Below, in pieces: positions 11,221-24,164 of a stretch of DNA of 64,000 bases. Both the position numbers and the translations under genes were made by a program. Below the pieces are notes generated by a model that had not been told where the DNA came from, ran no database searches, and was given only the letters and a program-made list of their open reading frames with translations. The DNA comes from Mallotus nudiflorus (Eukaryota; Streptophyta; Magnoliopsida; Malpighiales; Euphorbiaceae): contig CANTUR010000047.1 in assembly GCA_947683625.1 (NCBI GenBank), positions 2,790,001 to 2,854,000 of the forward strand, given 5' to 3'. Numbering within the stretch: position 1 is the stretch's first letter; each line of letters opens with the position of its first letter.

Positions 11221-14200
11221 GTTCCAAATATATGACCCACACCCACTTCTGCCTCCATTTACCTTCTTCACCTTGACTATACGTCAAAGCAACACCAGCC
11301 ACTAAATCAATTGTCTACTTAATGCTGTTGCTGCGTGCACTGTCTTTTTCAATTCCTACTTTCTTAATTTGCTTCCCGTTACCTATATATATATATATGG
11401 TTGCTTTTGTGCAAATATATATATAAAGAAATCAATTTTTTCTAATTTATTCTTCGAAGTATCCTATCTACTTATGGTAGCCATGTTCTGAATCCTCCCA
11501 CTGGGGAAAAAAAAAAGAAGCTGGATGCTCATTCTTGGAAAATAATTAATGGCATTTCATCGACCATTGTATATAATATTCGTTAGGCTCTCAACTTCTT
11601 TAATTAATTGACTTCTTCGTTATTTCTTGATCATTATATTGTTATTTCTTAATCATTATATTGTAACGGTGAAATTTTCCTGAGCATATTATAAAGATTT
11701 AAGAATTTAAACTTTTTACCACTCAGTATAACATTCTTTTTAAATTGTATTTATTTTAACTCTAGTTAGATTGAAACTGATTAAGTTTCATGTAAAGAGG
11801 ATATTGATTCTACTACATTAATTCAAGCTTTATTTTTATTTTAGACATCAGATGAATAGATTATTACAAGAGGAAAGGAAACGTTATGAAAGTGCTGAAA
11901 ATGGACCCTCATTGCTCCAGGAATGAGGCTACAAAATTAATCTTCACGTTATTTGATATTACTACCCAAGTCCCACTCATATCATTGCTTATGGATGAAA
12001 AGTCCATGTCTGCCTGTGAAGGGACTCCATAAGGGCATTTATAGGTTGAAACACATGATGGTAATGTTGGATGTTCTTCAGATTGGCAATGGAATCATTT
12101 AATTTCATGGCTAGTGTCCTGGGTGTACACAAGGTTACGGCACATGTGGAATTATGAGAACGCCAGTAGTACAGGCAGTAAGAGCCCACAGCCTTCAGGC
12201 TTGAGTCCTCCAACTTAGGCTTATGGGGGGTTTCATATGTACCACTTCATCATAAGGTCTCATGTTAACTTTCTTGTGTTCCCGAGAAGGGTTCTCTAGG
12301 CAATCAATTTTTAATTTGGCGATGCTACAGAATTAAGTAATTCGAGATTCTAAATTTATATTCTAATCAGGGCCCAAATTCAGAAGAAATATATTGATTT
12401 GGACAAGCATGTTTTGATGTAGAATACATATCTATACACATATTTTAGTTATGTGTAAACGATATATATTCCAATTTTGGAGGTTTGCTAGGTTAATTAA
12501 CTGGACTATGAAGTATTAGTATTGTGTTAGATTGTTAGTAGTTAGGGGAAAAGGAAGAGTTAAATTGAAACCTCGGTTCTCAAGTGGCACATTGAAGATT
12601 GTACAAAATAACAAAAGTTTAGTTCGTAGGAAAAAAAAAGGTTGGTTCAGAAGTTAACTAGTGGTCCTAAACTGCTCCAACTCTTTGGGTGAAAGGTCTT
12701 GATTGTTGCAATCAAACCTCAGACATGCAAGCAAAGTGGGAAGGTGAAGATAGAGCGGCATTGCTTCAAAGAAGGAAACCCATATTTTTGGTCCTCTACA
12801 GTAGCCTTATTGAATGGCTTCCAATAGTTTTAAACTTTAAATAAATGAAAAAGATAAATGTTCTATTCTATATCTTTACTATCAGAAATTATTAAATAAA
12901 ACTGATATTTTAACTCAATATATCTAATTGGTATAACAATTCATTAAAAAAACGACATGTAATTTGGAATATCGATTTCACTACAAAAAATTTTCTTCTG
13001 AGAAATTCTCGTTTATTTTCACTTAATTCTACCAATAAAAACTTCAATTAAAAAAAATGGAAAACTATGATCTTTACTAGGACAAGGGCTAAACCTAAAA
13101 GTGTTGATTAGACCCATTGGACTGGTTTTCTATTCTAAAAATGTCGCAACTGATGCATTGATTAGGCCATAGAAAACCTTTCATAGTAGTTTTGATATTT
13201 GAGTGTGACTTTTTTATTGGGCTGTATATGAAAATTTGTCTGCAATTGCTGAACCAAATTGGCTTAAACACGGAGAACAAACTCTCCATCATGTTGGGCA
13301 ACGATGCTATGTGATGAATCCGCCGGATCGCAACCTCTCCTTCCGGTCACTGCTCTTGTTTTTCTCACTGGAGAAGTCGAGGAGCCAAAGAAAGCATGTA
13401 CAAATCCGTTCACCGACAGAACCAAGGCTAGCTTCTTTGAAGCTTCAAAGCCAGACCCAAGAGAACCTTGCTTGGTCCTTGAACTTAAGCTTCCTGCCCA
13501 CTCTCTCTTGCTTGATCTTTGCCTCTGGATTTCTTTCGTCTGAAATCTAGCAGCCCATCAAGTTGGAATTCAAGTTTAGATTTTAGATCTGCACATTTTC
13601 CTCCTTGAAAGCCCATAACAAGACACCAAAGAAACAAAACAAACTTCAAATGGTTAAAACTCACACTAGATTTGAGATCAAAACTCAAAACTAAGTTATT
13701 TTATGAAATACATAAACAAAAAATAACTTAGTTATTTTACTTCAACACAATATTTTAAATGGAAAAAAAGGAGAAAAATATTAAAAAAAATAATGTTATT
13801 TTTTTTTTAATTTTTTCTCTTGTGTTTGGATTTAAATAAAAATAATAAAGAGAGAAAGAAAAATTATGATTTTTTTTATTAAAAAGATAAAATATTAAAT
13901 AAAAAGAAAATAAATTTATGATATATTTATTACTATGCCTAAGTATTAAAATAATAAGTAAAGAGATAAATTATATAATAAAGATAAAATTGTAAAATAA
14001 AAATATATAGTAAAATTTTTTTCATTTTTTTCATTTTCTCTCCAATTTTGAGAGAAAATATAAGGAGAAAAATAAAATCAAATTTTTTTCCTCTCTTAAT
14101 TTTTTTTCCGATTTCAAATAAGATAAACTGATTTTTCCTCCTTATTTTCCCCACTTTTCGTTCATTCCAAATATAGTATAAATATAAAATATAAAATATG

Positions 14201-14640
14201 TCTTTTTTCTGACTTCTAATTAAAGTGTGGATCTTTAAACTCTTTTACTATTCTAAGCATGAGATGCAATAAATTGAAAACAAAAGGTTTGATTGACATT
14301 TGAATACAGGGGTTGATGTGATTTTGAAACTACAAGTTGTATAAATAGTAAAATAAAGACTAAAGTTGAAGTTATTTTATGTTGAAGTAAGAATTGTTCT
14401 CCTATTCGGAGTTTGATTTTGGTTGATGCAACTCTTCTCCTCAAGATCATCCTTTAATTCTTAAATTTATAATTGAACTAAATTGTAGCATCGAATAATG
14501 CCACTTCCTAGCTTTTCTCCAACTTCTCAAGTGTTTGCCATATTGCAGCAATGTGCTTCAACAGATTTGACGTCTAATATGTGAATCATTTGAGGTTAAT
14601 CTACAGAGCTAGATGTTTATGGGATAATACCTAACGTAAC
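11221..14640. other. Intergenic DNA with two unexplained higher-complexity patches
   Basis: Most of this is AT-rich. A 22-bp direct duplication (GTTATTTCTT(G/A)ATCATTATATT) lies near 11618-11662. Two patches have gene-like base composition: 11960-12300, which contains a 74-codon minus-strand frame (12213-11989), and 13100-13690, which contains a 104-codon plus-strand frame (13236-13550). Neither translation resembles a family I know. A perfect 14-bp inverted repeat, AACTAAGTTATTTT, lies at about 13688-13735 and may be a MITE remnant. From 13750 to 14180 the DNA is A- and T-run rich. Confidence 0.4.
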
Positions 14641-14725
14641 GGGGTGGTGGCGCAGTTGGCTAGCGCGTAGGTCTCATAGCTTCTGAGTGATCCTGAGGTC
14701 GAGAGTTCGAGCCTCTCTCACCCCA
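14641..14725 (+). tRNA. tRNA-Met(CAT), elongator type, with intron
   Basis: The acceptor stem GGGGTGG pairs with TCACCCC (one G-T), and the discriminator is A (14725). The D arm has the A-box GGCGCAGTTGG, the anticodon loop CTCATAA is interrupted by an 11-nt intron (GCTTCTGAGTG) after position 37, and the T arm has the B-box AGTTCGAGCC. A T run begins at 14731 and would terminate Pol III. The overall sequence matches the plant nuclear elongator tRNA-Met, one of the two plant tRNA families that carry introns. Confidence 0.95.
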
Positions 14726-17502
14726 ACAACTTTTTTTTTTCTATTTTGCATGAATATGGCCAGGAAATCACTAGGAACATCAGGGCTGTACTTACCCGTC
14801 GGTGCTGTTTTGTCTCATCAGATTTCGAAGCTTCAAACTTTGTGCTAAAATCAAATCAGCCCTTGCTGAGATTTCTTTCATATCCTAATTTCTACTAAAC
14901 CCACAAAATTTGTAGTTGATTCTCTTCTAATCATTTGTTTTTATTTTTATTTTTGAGAAATGTGGACCCTAGGTGCTGACCTAGAGACATTATCCCTTCA
15001 TTATCAAGCTAAGCTTGGCAATGTATCGTGCTTTTACTGGTTGATGCTTAATCTTTCCCTTTCCATCAATTTTTTTCTTGGGTCCATTTTGTTTGCGCCA
15101 TGAAGTTGTTATTTGATTAGATTCCCTCTCCTCCCTGTGTCATTTGGATATACATTGATCACTGACATAATGATAACTTTGATGATTACAGACCATACAC
15201 CATGGCAGGACATGCCTTAAGAAAGTAATAGATACAGCCAGACTAGTGTTCTAAAAAAGTAATAGATTTATATATAAATTCTCCTGTTAACCGATTTAAT
15301 TAGTTGAACTTAGGAGTTCAAACCCAGTTGAAATCTGATTAATTATAAAATCTTGTACTTTTATCATCAAATTTAAAAAAATAATAATAATAATAATCTT
15401 CTTTCCCCTTTTATCTTGGAGTAAATCTGCTTACAGCTCATATACTGATTTTGGGACCTGAAACTGAGAGGCCCACAAATTTCCCCTGAAAGAGAGGTAT
15501 ACGCATTCATGCACTGAAAGAAAAAAAGTTCATGTATATGCATATCCATTACAAGCCCCACATTCAATATGCACAACAGGTCATTTTACAGTCTGCAGAG
15601 TGATCAGTAACAAATTTTTCACTAAATGTGTAAACCTGGAAAGCTTTAAAAAAAAAAAAAATCAAACAGTAAATATTCTTTACTAGAATTGTTGCGAAAT
15701 ACCAATACCCTCTCGTGGGTGTGATATTATAAGCTGTTACGGTTAGATGCATCAATAATGCAAAAAGGACAAGTGTTAATAGTTAGCCACAAGCATGGAG
15801 CAAGTTGGTTGAATGGCATTATCAATCTTTATCAAAACTGGATTTTTCATTTTTTAAGTAAAGAAAACTACCTCTTTTGGATTACTCGGAAGTGGGTTTC
15901 CATGCAGAAGTAATTGAATGTAGTGCCATGCATTCAGTTACTACTCCCATATGCTTCCATTCATGTAATGGGCACAGGGCAGTGGTGCTTTCATTCTTCA
16001 TCTACTTAAGGATTGCAGCCGCAGCCACCGGATATCCTTATAATCGTTATGCACATTGAACTTGGCTAGTCTTTAGACGTTCGAGGTTTATGTTTCAGTG
16101 GGACCAGTAGTGCTGTAACTTGATGGATTCCACTCATGCATTGAATCCAAGAAGCAGCAGCAGAGCAGCAAGAAGAGTTTGTAATCCACAAAGTTCTTTC
16201 TTTCTTTCTTTCTTTTATTGCATAAAATTTTACTATATAATAATAAAAAAATAGTAGAACTTCAACTGCATATTTACCATTTCAAAAAATGATTTGAATA
16301 TACACAACAATTTAAATTATATAATTTTTACATATGAACTTTGGCAGCACATGAATTGATCATTGAATTGAAAGGGTTAATGAAAGCAAGTGATGGGGAG
16401 AGGTCACATGCAATAATCCATGATTGATGAAACAAATTGAAAATCACCAAAGAAACAAAAGAATGTGTACAAGTGCCCACAAGTAATCACCCCCACATGG
16501 AATGTGGGATGTATATCTTATTAGCTCAAAGCTTTCTGTGGTTGGAAGGAATGGGGTCTTAAATGGCCTAATGTGCCTATGCCTCGTGCATGGTTGATAT
16601 AAATTGCACCACATTCTTCTCATGGTGGCTATGGCAGAAACTAGACACATTAGCACTGCTGATTACTTGATTGCCCATTCAGAATTTGCATCCAGTTATC
16701 ATCCTCCATTTGGTAGCAAAACAAATCATTTATTTTAAAGTCATCAACTCTAATAATAAATGTCCAAAAATTTCCACCAACTTTTGTGTGTGGGTTTGAT
16801 TATTATTTAAAACAGAATTGAAGTGACATTGCTGGGGTGTAGAGGTTTTCTGGTCACCAACCGTGTCATTTACTATTTTAATTTATAATATATGTATTTA
16901 TATAAAAAATTACATACTACAAATATTTAAATTTTTATACAATAAATTTATTTGTATACAATTTAAATTTTAAATTCTAAAAAATAAATATTAATTAATA
17001 TAAAGCTTAAAAATAGAATTACCCCAACATTGTTTGACAGTTTCGTCATTGATATTTACTAGGAAATCTCTATTTCTAGAACAGAAATCAAAATGATGTT
17101 GCATGCATGTTGTGCAAGACGCGAAGAAGGTTAATGCCAAAACTGGAAAATGAGAGCAAAGCTCAGATGGTGTGACAATGGAAGGCGTGGCATTGAGCTA
17201 TAACTCTTTCGTAGCCCAGCGGGCTTTATGATGTCTGCTTACAGGGATTCCTGGACCACTCTCATCCCTTGTCTCATGTCTGTCTTCCCTTTGTAATTTA
17301 TTGAGGCTCTTTGCCTTTCTACATATCGTTTTAGCATTAATGAATATTTTGAGAAATATAAATTAGCCTCCATTGCAATTAACACTACATTTATATTTAT
17401 ATCAATGGGTAGTTTTCAAATTATTGATTATATTTGAATTACGAAATATTGTATTATAATAGAATTTTTTGTTGCTTCTATTTTTGTATATTTATAATTT
17501 TA
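14726..17502. other. Intergenic DNA, no recognised gene
   Basis: Base composition is more balanced than further left, especially 14750-15250, 15400-16160 and 17090-17330, but I found no convincing spliced gene. Short frames at 15877-16059 and on the minus strand at 15373-15755 and 16444-16656 resemble nothing known to me. A (CTTT)5 run lies near 16196-16215. Untranslated RNA genes cannot be excluded. Confidence 0.4.
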
Positions 17503-17659
17503 TTTTTTTTATTAATGATTTAAATATTGATGCATTATACAAGAGATAATTATTTCATATTGGTAAGAATTTTTTTTTCTTTTCTTTTTTTATTAATGAT
17601 TTAAATATTGATACATTATATAAGAGATAATTATTTCATATTAGTTTAAGTGGTAAGAA
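17503..17659. repeat. Direct duplication of a ~60-bp AT-rich segment
   Basis: The block TATTAATGATTTAAATATTG followed by AT(G/A)CATTATA(C/T)AAGAGATAATT occurs at 17510-17561 and again at 17590-17642, about 82 bp apart, separated by a T-rich spacer. Just downstream (17640-17780) a TGGTAAGA...GAATTTGAATC pair is reminiscent of decayed A and B boxes of a tRNA-derived SINE, but too degraded to call. Confidence 0.65.
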
Positions 17660-20600
17660 ATTTGAATTCTCTTAAATAAAATTTTGAATTTGAATCTTAT
17701 ATATTGAGAAAATAGGCGCTCGAAAAGTTTTACCTTCTTTAGTCCACCTAACTCGGCTCTAAATTAATGAGGGCTCTTATGATTACTAGATACTAGAGTC
17801 ATTAGATATAAAAAATAACAATAATAATTTTATAAATCAACAATAATATAATTTAAATGTTACATCTCTTGATATTTTTAAAACAAAAATGAGTATAAAA
17901 TAACTTTCTTAATTTGTATTTTTATTTTTTTATAAAATAGTTGATCCTCTCATCATTGTCGAGTCAAATTGATTAATTTTCTATAAATATCTCCATTCAA
18001 TCAAAAATTTATTGAAATAGAGATTTAGCGTTTTTGAAAATCCATTTACCATAAATAAATTATGATAGAAAATAATGGAAATGAGATAGAATCGAAAGGC
18101 TAAGTATCAGATTGATGTGAAAAGGGACCAAAGAAAAGGCAACATAAGTGATGCACAAAAAGAAGATTGGATTAATTTAAGTGTGAATAAAATGACAGGC
18201 CAACAATTAAAAAGTCAGTTTTGAGGACTCATGAGTCTTGTCGTTAACAATAACAAGATTGTTTAGTCAATTTATTAATATTGCTAGCTGTGATTGATTG
18301 ATACATAGTTAGATAGATCGATGAAAAGAGGACCCAGAAATGCACGCTTAATCAGTGAGTTTAATGGAGGGCATTAGTATTTTAACACTCAAAATCAAAT
18401 ACTATAATTGTTACAAAAAAAAAAAAAAAACTAACGATCATGCATGATGCGATATGTCACCAAAATGGGTTAAAACTTAAAAGTGATGTCGATGATTCTT
18501 ATACGTTTTGTCATGGCTCTCATGGCCTCCGCACGTAACACCCATTTGCCCTAAGTAAAATTTGGCTCATCGGCTGGGAATCGGCTATGGAATTTGGATG
18601 TTGTGCAGAGGTGATTAATGTTAACCATCAATTATTTAATTAGTGAGTAGTTGAACACTCTTATTCCTTAAATGAGGTCGAGAGTTTGAATTTTATTCAT
18701 ATATAAAGTATCATAATGACTAATATTTTATCCCTTTATTAACTGACCCGATACGAATAGAAATTAATTTGAATGTGGTACAGATTTAAAAGTATTTTCT
18801 ATAATTAGTTTCTACTCATAAAGTCTGGTGCCCAAACGAAAAAAAAGTTATTTAATTTAGTTTCTAGAAAAAATTAATAGAGTAAATAATTGAAAAAACA
18901 TATTAGAAACATAAAGGTGTTATTTAAATTATTTTGATTATATCTTTTAATTTTTTTTGAAAATTAAAATGATTTTACTATTACAAGAAGCAAAAGAGAG
19001 TGCTGTAAAATTATTTTTTATTTGTGATGATTTTTACATCTAATTTACATGTACAAACATTTTTATGTAATAATATTTGTATATTTCTTAATTATTTTTG
19101 TCTAGTTTCAATGTAATATAATTTCAATCTTATTTTAATTATTTTTACACCCAACTGTACATCACACATGTAAAGGACCATGTGGTTATGGCTCTAGCTG
19201 ATTATGACACCGACAAGTATGGTGCGATAATCATGGAGATTATGCAACTAATTAAAAAGAAAAATGTTAATGCATACATAACACATTAGGTTTTGGTTAA
19301 ATCATAATGTTATATATGTCAAAAAATATATATATTTGGTAGGTCTCCAAATTCTTAGGTGGATATGAGCCAACCTCACATGAAGTGTTGTGTTTTTTTT
19401 GACTTCTGACACCCAAGTAGAAAGAAAAAATTAAACCATCCCTTCATTTTTTTTCCCAAATTACCGTATTTAAAATTCATTGCATTTTAATGAATTTGAG
19501 TCTATTTTTAACCATTAATTTAATTAGATATACTACGATTTAAATCAAAAATATCATTTAAATAAAAATAATCGAACTGAATCCTAAAAAAAGGATCTTC
19601 AATTCATTTTCAACTTGATTAGTTTTGTGTAATTTAATGTTTGGAACATTACAAGTCAAACTAAAAGGATCAAGATCTAAATGGGTTTTCGTAATTTTGG
19701 GATATTGTGAACTTGGCTCCATGTGGGTGTATATACATATGTGCACTTGTTTTAAGATAATAATTAATTAATGTGATCTACTTAATAGCGATCCTTCACT
19801 AAATGTTGTTCCATTCCATGAGTTTGGCATCATGGCCCCCCTCCTTTTTATAAACCCTAACGGCCTTACTCTTAAATTTTGTACACATTGGATTCTTCAA
19901 TTATGAAGTTCACACTCCATTCAATTAAGACACCATATAACACCCCTTCCTAATAATTAAATATATATTGAAATATTAAAAAATTGCCAACAACTTATGA
20001 AAATTTGTTTATATTTTATCGAAATTTACATCTGCTAACTATAACAGTTTAAGTAAATCTTATATATAAATAAATAACTTAAATGTATAAAATAATCATC
20101 TAAAATATCATACAAAAAGTAGATTAATTATTGAACGCGATAGAAAACTTTTAACCAACTAAAGAAAGCAGTTAAAAAGCAAGCAATAATTTTAGATGCT
20201 TATCTAAGAACGGGGTCAAAAGGTTAGGAATAAATTTCGGTGTGAACTCGTAGAAAATTATTTTTATGATATATATAATTATAATAAATTAGTTAATTTT
20301 TATTATTTTTTTAAATTAAATTAAATTAATTAGAATTTAATAACTTTATATTCACGATAAAAAAAATAGTGAGGAAATGGTTGCTACACTGTAAAGGAAG
20401 GAAGAATAAGACGATGATGGAAGCAAAGCAACCCCACAATGGCAGCTTTTACAAGTTAAGCAGAAAAAACCACTGCCTGTGCATGCAAAGTGGATTTTAA
20501 TTGTTAATGTGCAGTAGGTGGTGGCGGTAGAATTTCTTTTAGTACGGAGGTAAACCCCATGGTTGCCAGACTTGTATCTGAAAATTACGCATATGATCTT

Positions 20601-22810
20601 CGTATATGGGGGTCCATTGATCACCAAATATATAGCAATTTTGGATTGGAGGAGGACATATAAAGCCATTCTCTTCATTTGTGGTCGAGAATGGCTGATG
20701 ATATCATCCTGATGCCACCCCTCCTTCATATTCATATTCATTCTTTATTTATTTAAAAAAAAAAAAAGATTCATTGAAGTTTTTTAGTAATTCATAAAAT
20801 GGAATTTTTTGATAATTAATTTCAATTCGAAATTTATTTTGGAAATAAATTTGTTTACATTTAGGATTTAGAATTAAATTATACCCGATAATATGAATTT
20901 TACGTGTTCAAGGGAATGCTTTTATTTTAATTGAATTATAAATTTGATGTGATTCATAAAAATTATTATTAATTAAATAATTTGATGTATTAAATAATAC
21001 TATTTAAAATTTTAAAAAATAAAAAACAAAATACATGGAACCTTGAATTGCACCAAGCTATTGACAAAAACATGTTGTGAACAGTTGCCATCAACGCCCA
21101 TCCCAACAGGTTCCAAAGATGAATCTTTTGTGGCTGTGGGCTGACGCCTTGTTTTTTAATGCTGGGTTCCAATGTATTCTTACTGAATCCATCCTGAAGA
21201 AGTAAGCTCAAAACAGTGAGTGATTAATTATTAATGGAGGATCATCATTTTGTTTTTTATCATCACTCTAAGCTTTAAATTTTCACTTGTATTAATTTCT
21301 CTACCATCCTTCCTCTCAATTTGATGTATAACACAAATTGTTTTCGCATTTGCGATTATAGAGACATGAGATAAGGAGACAAATCATGTCACAAATTACA
21401 TTTTTTTTTTCAATTTTATGTGTAGGATATAAATTTGAATTGTAAACAAATTAAATTTCAATTGTTATCTGAAAATATGCGGTTCAATTCAATTTTAAAA
21501 TTAAACTCTAAAAAAAATTAAATTCGTTTCCAATACTATATTAAAACTTTTAAAAAAATATGTGCATAATTGTAGTGAAAATGCAGATTTTGAGTGTGAA
21601 AAATATTGATAAGAATTTATTATGATAAATTTTAATGACTAAGGAGATCTCATGGCAGTTGAATTTTCATAAAATTAAAAAATAATAACATAAAAAATTT
21701 TCAGTTTTTATTTTTGAAGGATTGCATAAGTGAACAAGTGTTTAACACATTTTTTTGCAAGGGAAATTTGAATTCTCTATCCGTAGGCGGATTAAGTAAC
21801 CTTTAAGCAGATGATTTTAAATTTTAAAAATATTCCCTCTAAAATTGGATGAAAATCTTAGAAATAAATTTACCCTCGGTACCACTAAGTCAAGTGTTGG
21901 ATGGCTTTTAACACATTTTATAAAATTGAATGGAAATTAATGTAATGCTCATAAATTGAGAATGTACTATAAAAATCACCAAACTAAGTCAACTTTATAG
22001 AATTAGCGACAAGGGAATTTGAAAGTTCAGAAGACTCGAAGCCCACAGAATAAAGAAAAAACCCACTAGTGTGAGTAGTGAATATGAAGATGAATTTGTA
22101 ATTGTCCCCATTCCATAAGCTGATTTGTCTGCCACGTGCCAAACTAACAAAACATATATAATATATATTATTTTTATATTTTTATTATAGGTCGAAAATG
22201 AATTTGCTATGTCAGGACAAAAACTTCAACACTTTCTCGTGACCAAATTCCTGTCCAGCTCAGCATTCCCTATGACATGAGAATTAGAATTTTGCTTCCT
22301 GCTGTAATTGGAAAATATACAACAGTACATAGCTTTTCGAGCACCATTTCGGATTTGACACGTGTATATTATTAAAAATAAGTATTAATCAATTTATATT
22401 ATTTGTTTATTTTATATAAAATAGTTAAAATTTTGAATATTAATAATTCAACTAAAAAAACTTATTTTTTACTGTAATTGAAAAATGTAATTCATATTCT
22501 ATGTATGTATTTTGAAAACAAATGATATTAAATTATTAATTATTTGTTATAAAAATTAATTTATTAGTTTAATATGGAAATTAATTAATTTTAATAAAAA
22601 TATTAATTAACTAGTAATTAATCAAAGAGTATATTGAAAAAAATTATACTTATCTATATTAGCTCCAATCAAATCAATGATTTTAAAAATATATGTATAA
22701 TTATAATTAAATATTAATATATGAGTCATAAAGAAATGTATTAATAATATAAAATTTTATACAGCCTAGCAAAAATTATATATCCAGGTGCACGGATAAA
22801 ATTATATTTT
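17660..22810. other. AT-rich intergenic DNA
   Basis: No gene could be assembled. Simple A/T runs are frequent (an A run near 18414-18430). A 129-codon minus-strand frame (20741-20352) looks compositionally random. A different minus-strand frame, listed separately, is more protein-like. A CACGTG G-box lies near 22122 with a moderately GC-rich surround, but no gene lies downstream of it. Confidence 0.45.
20539..20703 (-). pseudogene. Protein-like orphan frame, possible terminal exon or gene fragment
   Basis: Read from about 20703 to a TAA at 20541-20539, this frame gives about 54 residues rich in W, P, Y, Q and F. It includes NGFICPPPIQNCYIFGDQW and ends QIQVWQPWGLPPY before the stop. Such composition is unlike random AT-rich translation, and differs from the ATG-initiated frame overlapping it. 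A candidate splice acceptor (ATATCATCAG) sits at the 5' edge. No partner exon with a start codon was found nearby. The terminus vaguely recalls transcription-factor C-termini, but I do not recognise it. Confidence 0.3.
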
Positions 22811-23180
22811 TTAAAAAATTATAAATTTAATGTCTAAATTTTTATAGTTTTTTTATTTAAATATTTGAACTATATTTTTTTATTTGAATATTTGAATTTT
22901 AAAAAAATATATCAATAAAATATATATGACTTATTTTAAATTTACTACATATTTAATCAATTTAAATATGATTCATTTTTTTCAACTTTTATGTCTTTTT
23001 TTAGCTCATTCAGTAAATTTTATTTAAATTAACTAAATATATAATCAGATTAAAATAGAATAAATATATCTAATTAATATATATATTTAAAATTCAAACA
23101 TTTGAATAAAAAAAAAATCAAACATTCGGATAAAAAAAAACCACAGAAGTTAATATACAAAATTTATAATTTTTCCTATA
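22811..23180. mobile_element. MITE, family 1, copy 2 (~370 bp)
   Basis: This is a diverged relative of the element at 6045-6455. Both ends carry AAAAATTATAAATTT inverted copies, with the same internal order of TTTTTATTTGAATATTTGAA and AAAAAATATATCAAT on the left and their complements on the right. It is coding-free. It abuts a short GC-rich island that begins about 10 bp beyond its right end. Confidence 0.65.
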
Positions 23181-24164
23181 ATTTACCTACCAAGCTCGTG
23201 AATCTCTTTAACTGCTCCGTTTCCGCGTTTACACCACTACCTCTATCAACGGCAACAGCGGGTGCTATTACTTTCGGCGACAACCTGTCACTAAAAGCCG
23301 GTCGGGTCCGTGAAACATGCACCACGTCATGAAGTCGGTCCACCGACAGAGAAAGTGCGGCCGAGATGGACCCACAGGTACTAAACTAATTTCTTTTTAG
23401 AGATTTGTATGCAACAGTTGACTCCCGTCGCATGTGATCTCTCTCTGTTTATATTAATGAAATGTTTAATTTGCATTATTCTGTAACTAAATTCTTTAAT
23501 GACATTTCTATCAACTTTCCATGTTTATCTCCATGGTACAGTATCTACTTTGTTTATTTTATGCAGGTCAGCCCCTCTAATATTTAGTCAATAGATTTAT
23601 TAGTATGGGTAAAAACAATAATTAGACTTTCTATACATAATATTAATTTAAAGAGTTAAATTCTTTGATGTCCTTCTAACCCTAAGTAATGTGATTGGAT
23701 ATAGATAAAACTATAAAAATGGTTTAAATATCTAATAATTAATTTAATATGATTATATATATTATAATTCAAATTAAAATGTAGTTTAAGAAAAAAGAAA
23801 TTTTCTATAAATTGATTTCAACATGGTATATTGGTGCTAAAAATTACAATCTTTTTGATATTTTATAAATTTATATCAAATTTTAATTTTGATAAATATA
23901 ATTTAATTTGACAAATTATTTATAATTTTAGTATAATTGCAATTTGATCAATATATAACATTTAAGATGAAGTAACTAATCTTTAGTTTTTATAAATTTC
24001 ACATTCACATTATCTAAATACTAATTATAATAGTTAGTTAGAGTTCAATCTCAATAATTTAAAAAAATCTAAAAACAATAATGAAAAATATAAAGACTAT
24101 ATTTATTTCTTTTTTTTACCTATTTTAAGTTTTGTAAAACTATAATTGATGTTAGCTAATTATT
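23181..24164. other. Intergenic DNA with an isolated GC-rich island
   Basis: Positions 23190-23390 are sharply more GC-rich than the flanks and include CGGCGACAACCTGTC, CCGGTCGGGTCCG and ACCACGTCATG, with a CACAG/GTACTAAAC junction at its end that would serve as a splice donor. Frames through it are short and unrecognised. It could be a first exon or promoter fragment without the rest of its gene. The remaining DNA to 24164 is plain AT-rich sequence. Confidence 0.4.

Noticed and set aside
17640..17780. tRNA-derived SINE
   Set aside because: Only weak A- and B-box-like motifs remain. No clear ends, A tail or duplication could be set; similar faint traces near 7860, 31450 and 33200 were also left uncalled.
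20352..20741. 129-codon minus frame as a protein-coding gene
   Set aside because: Composition looks random and no domain is visible. An overlapping frame (20703-20539) is more protein-like.
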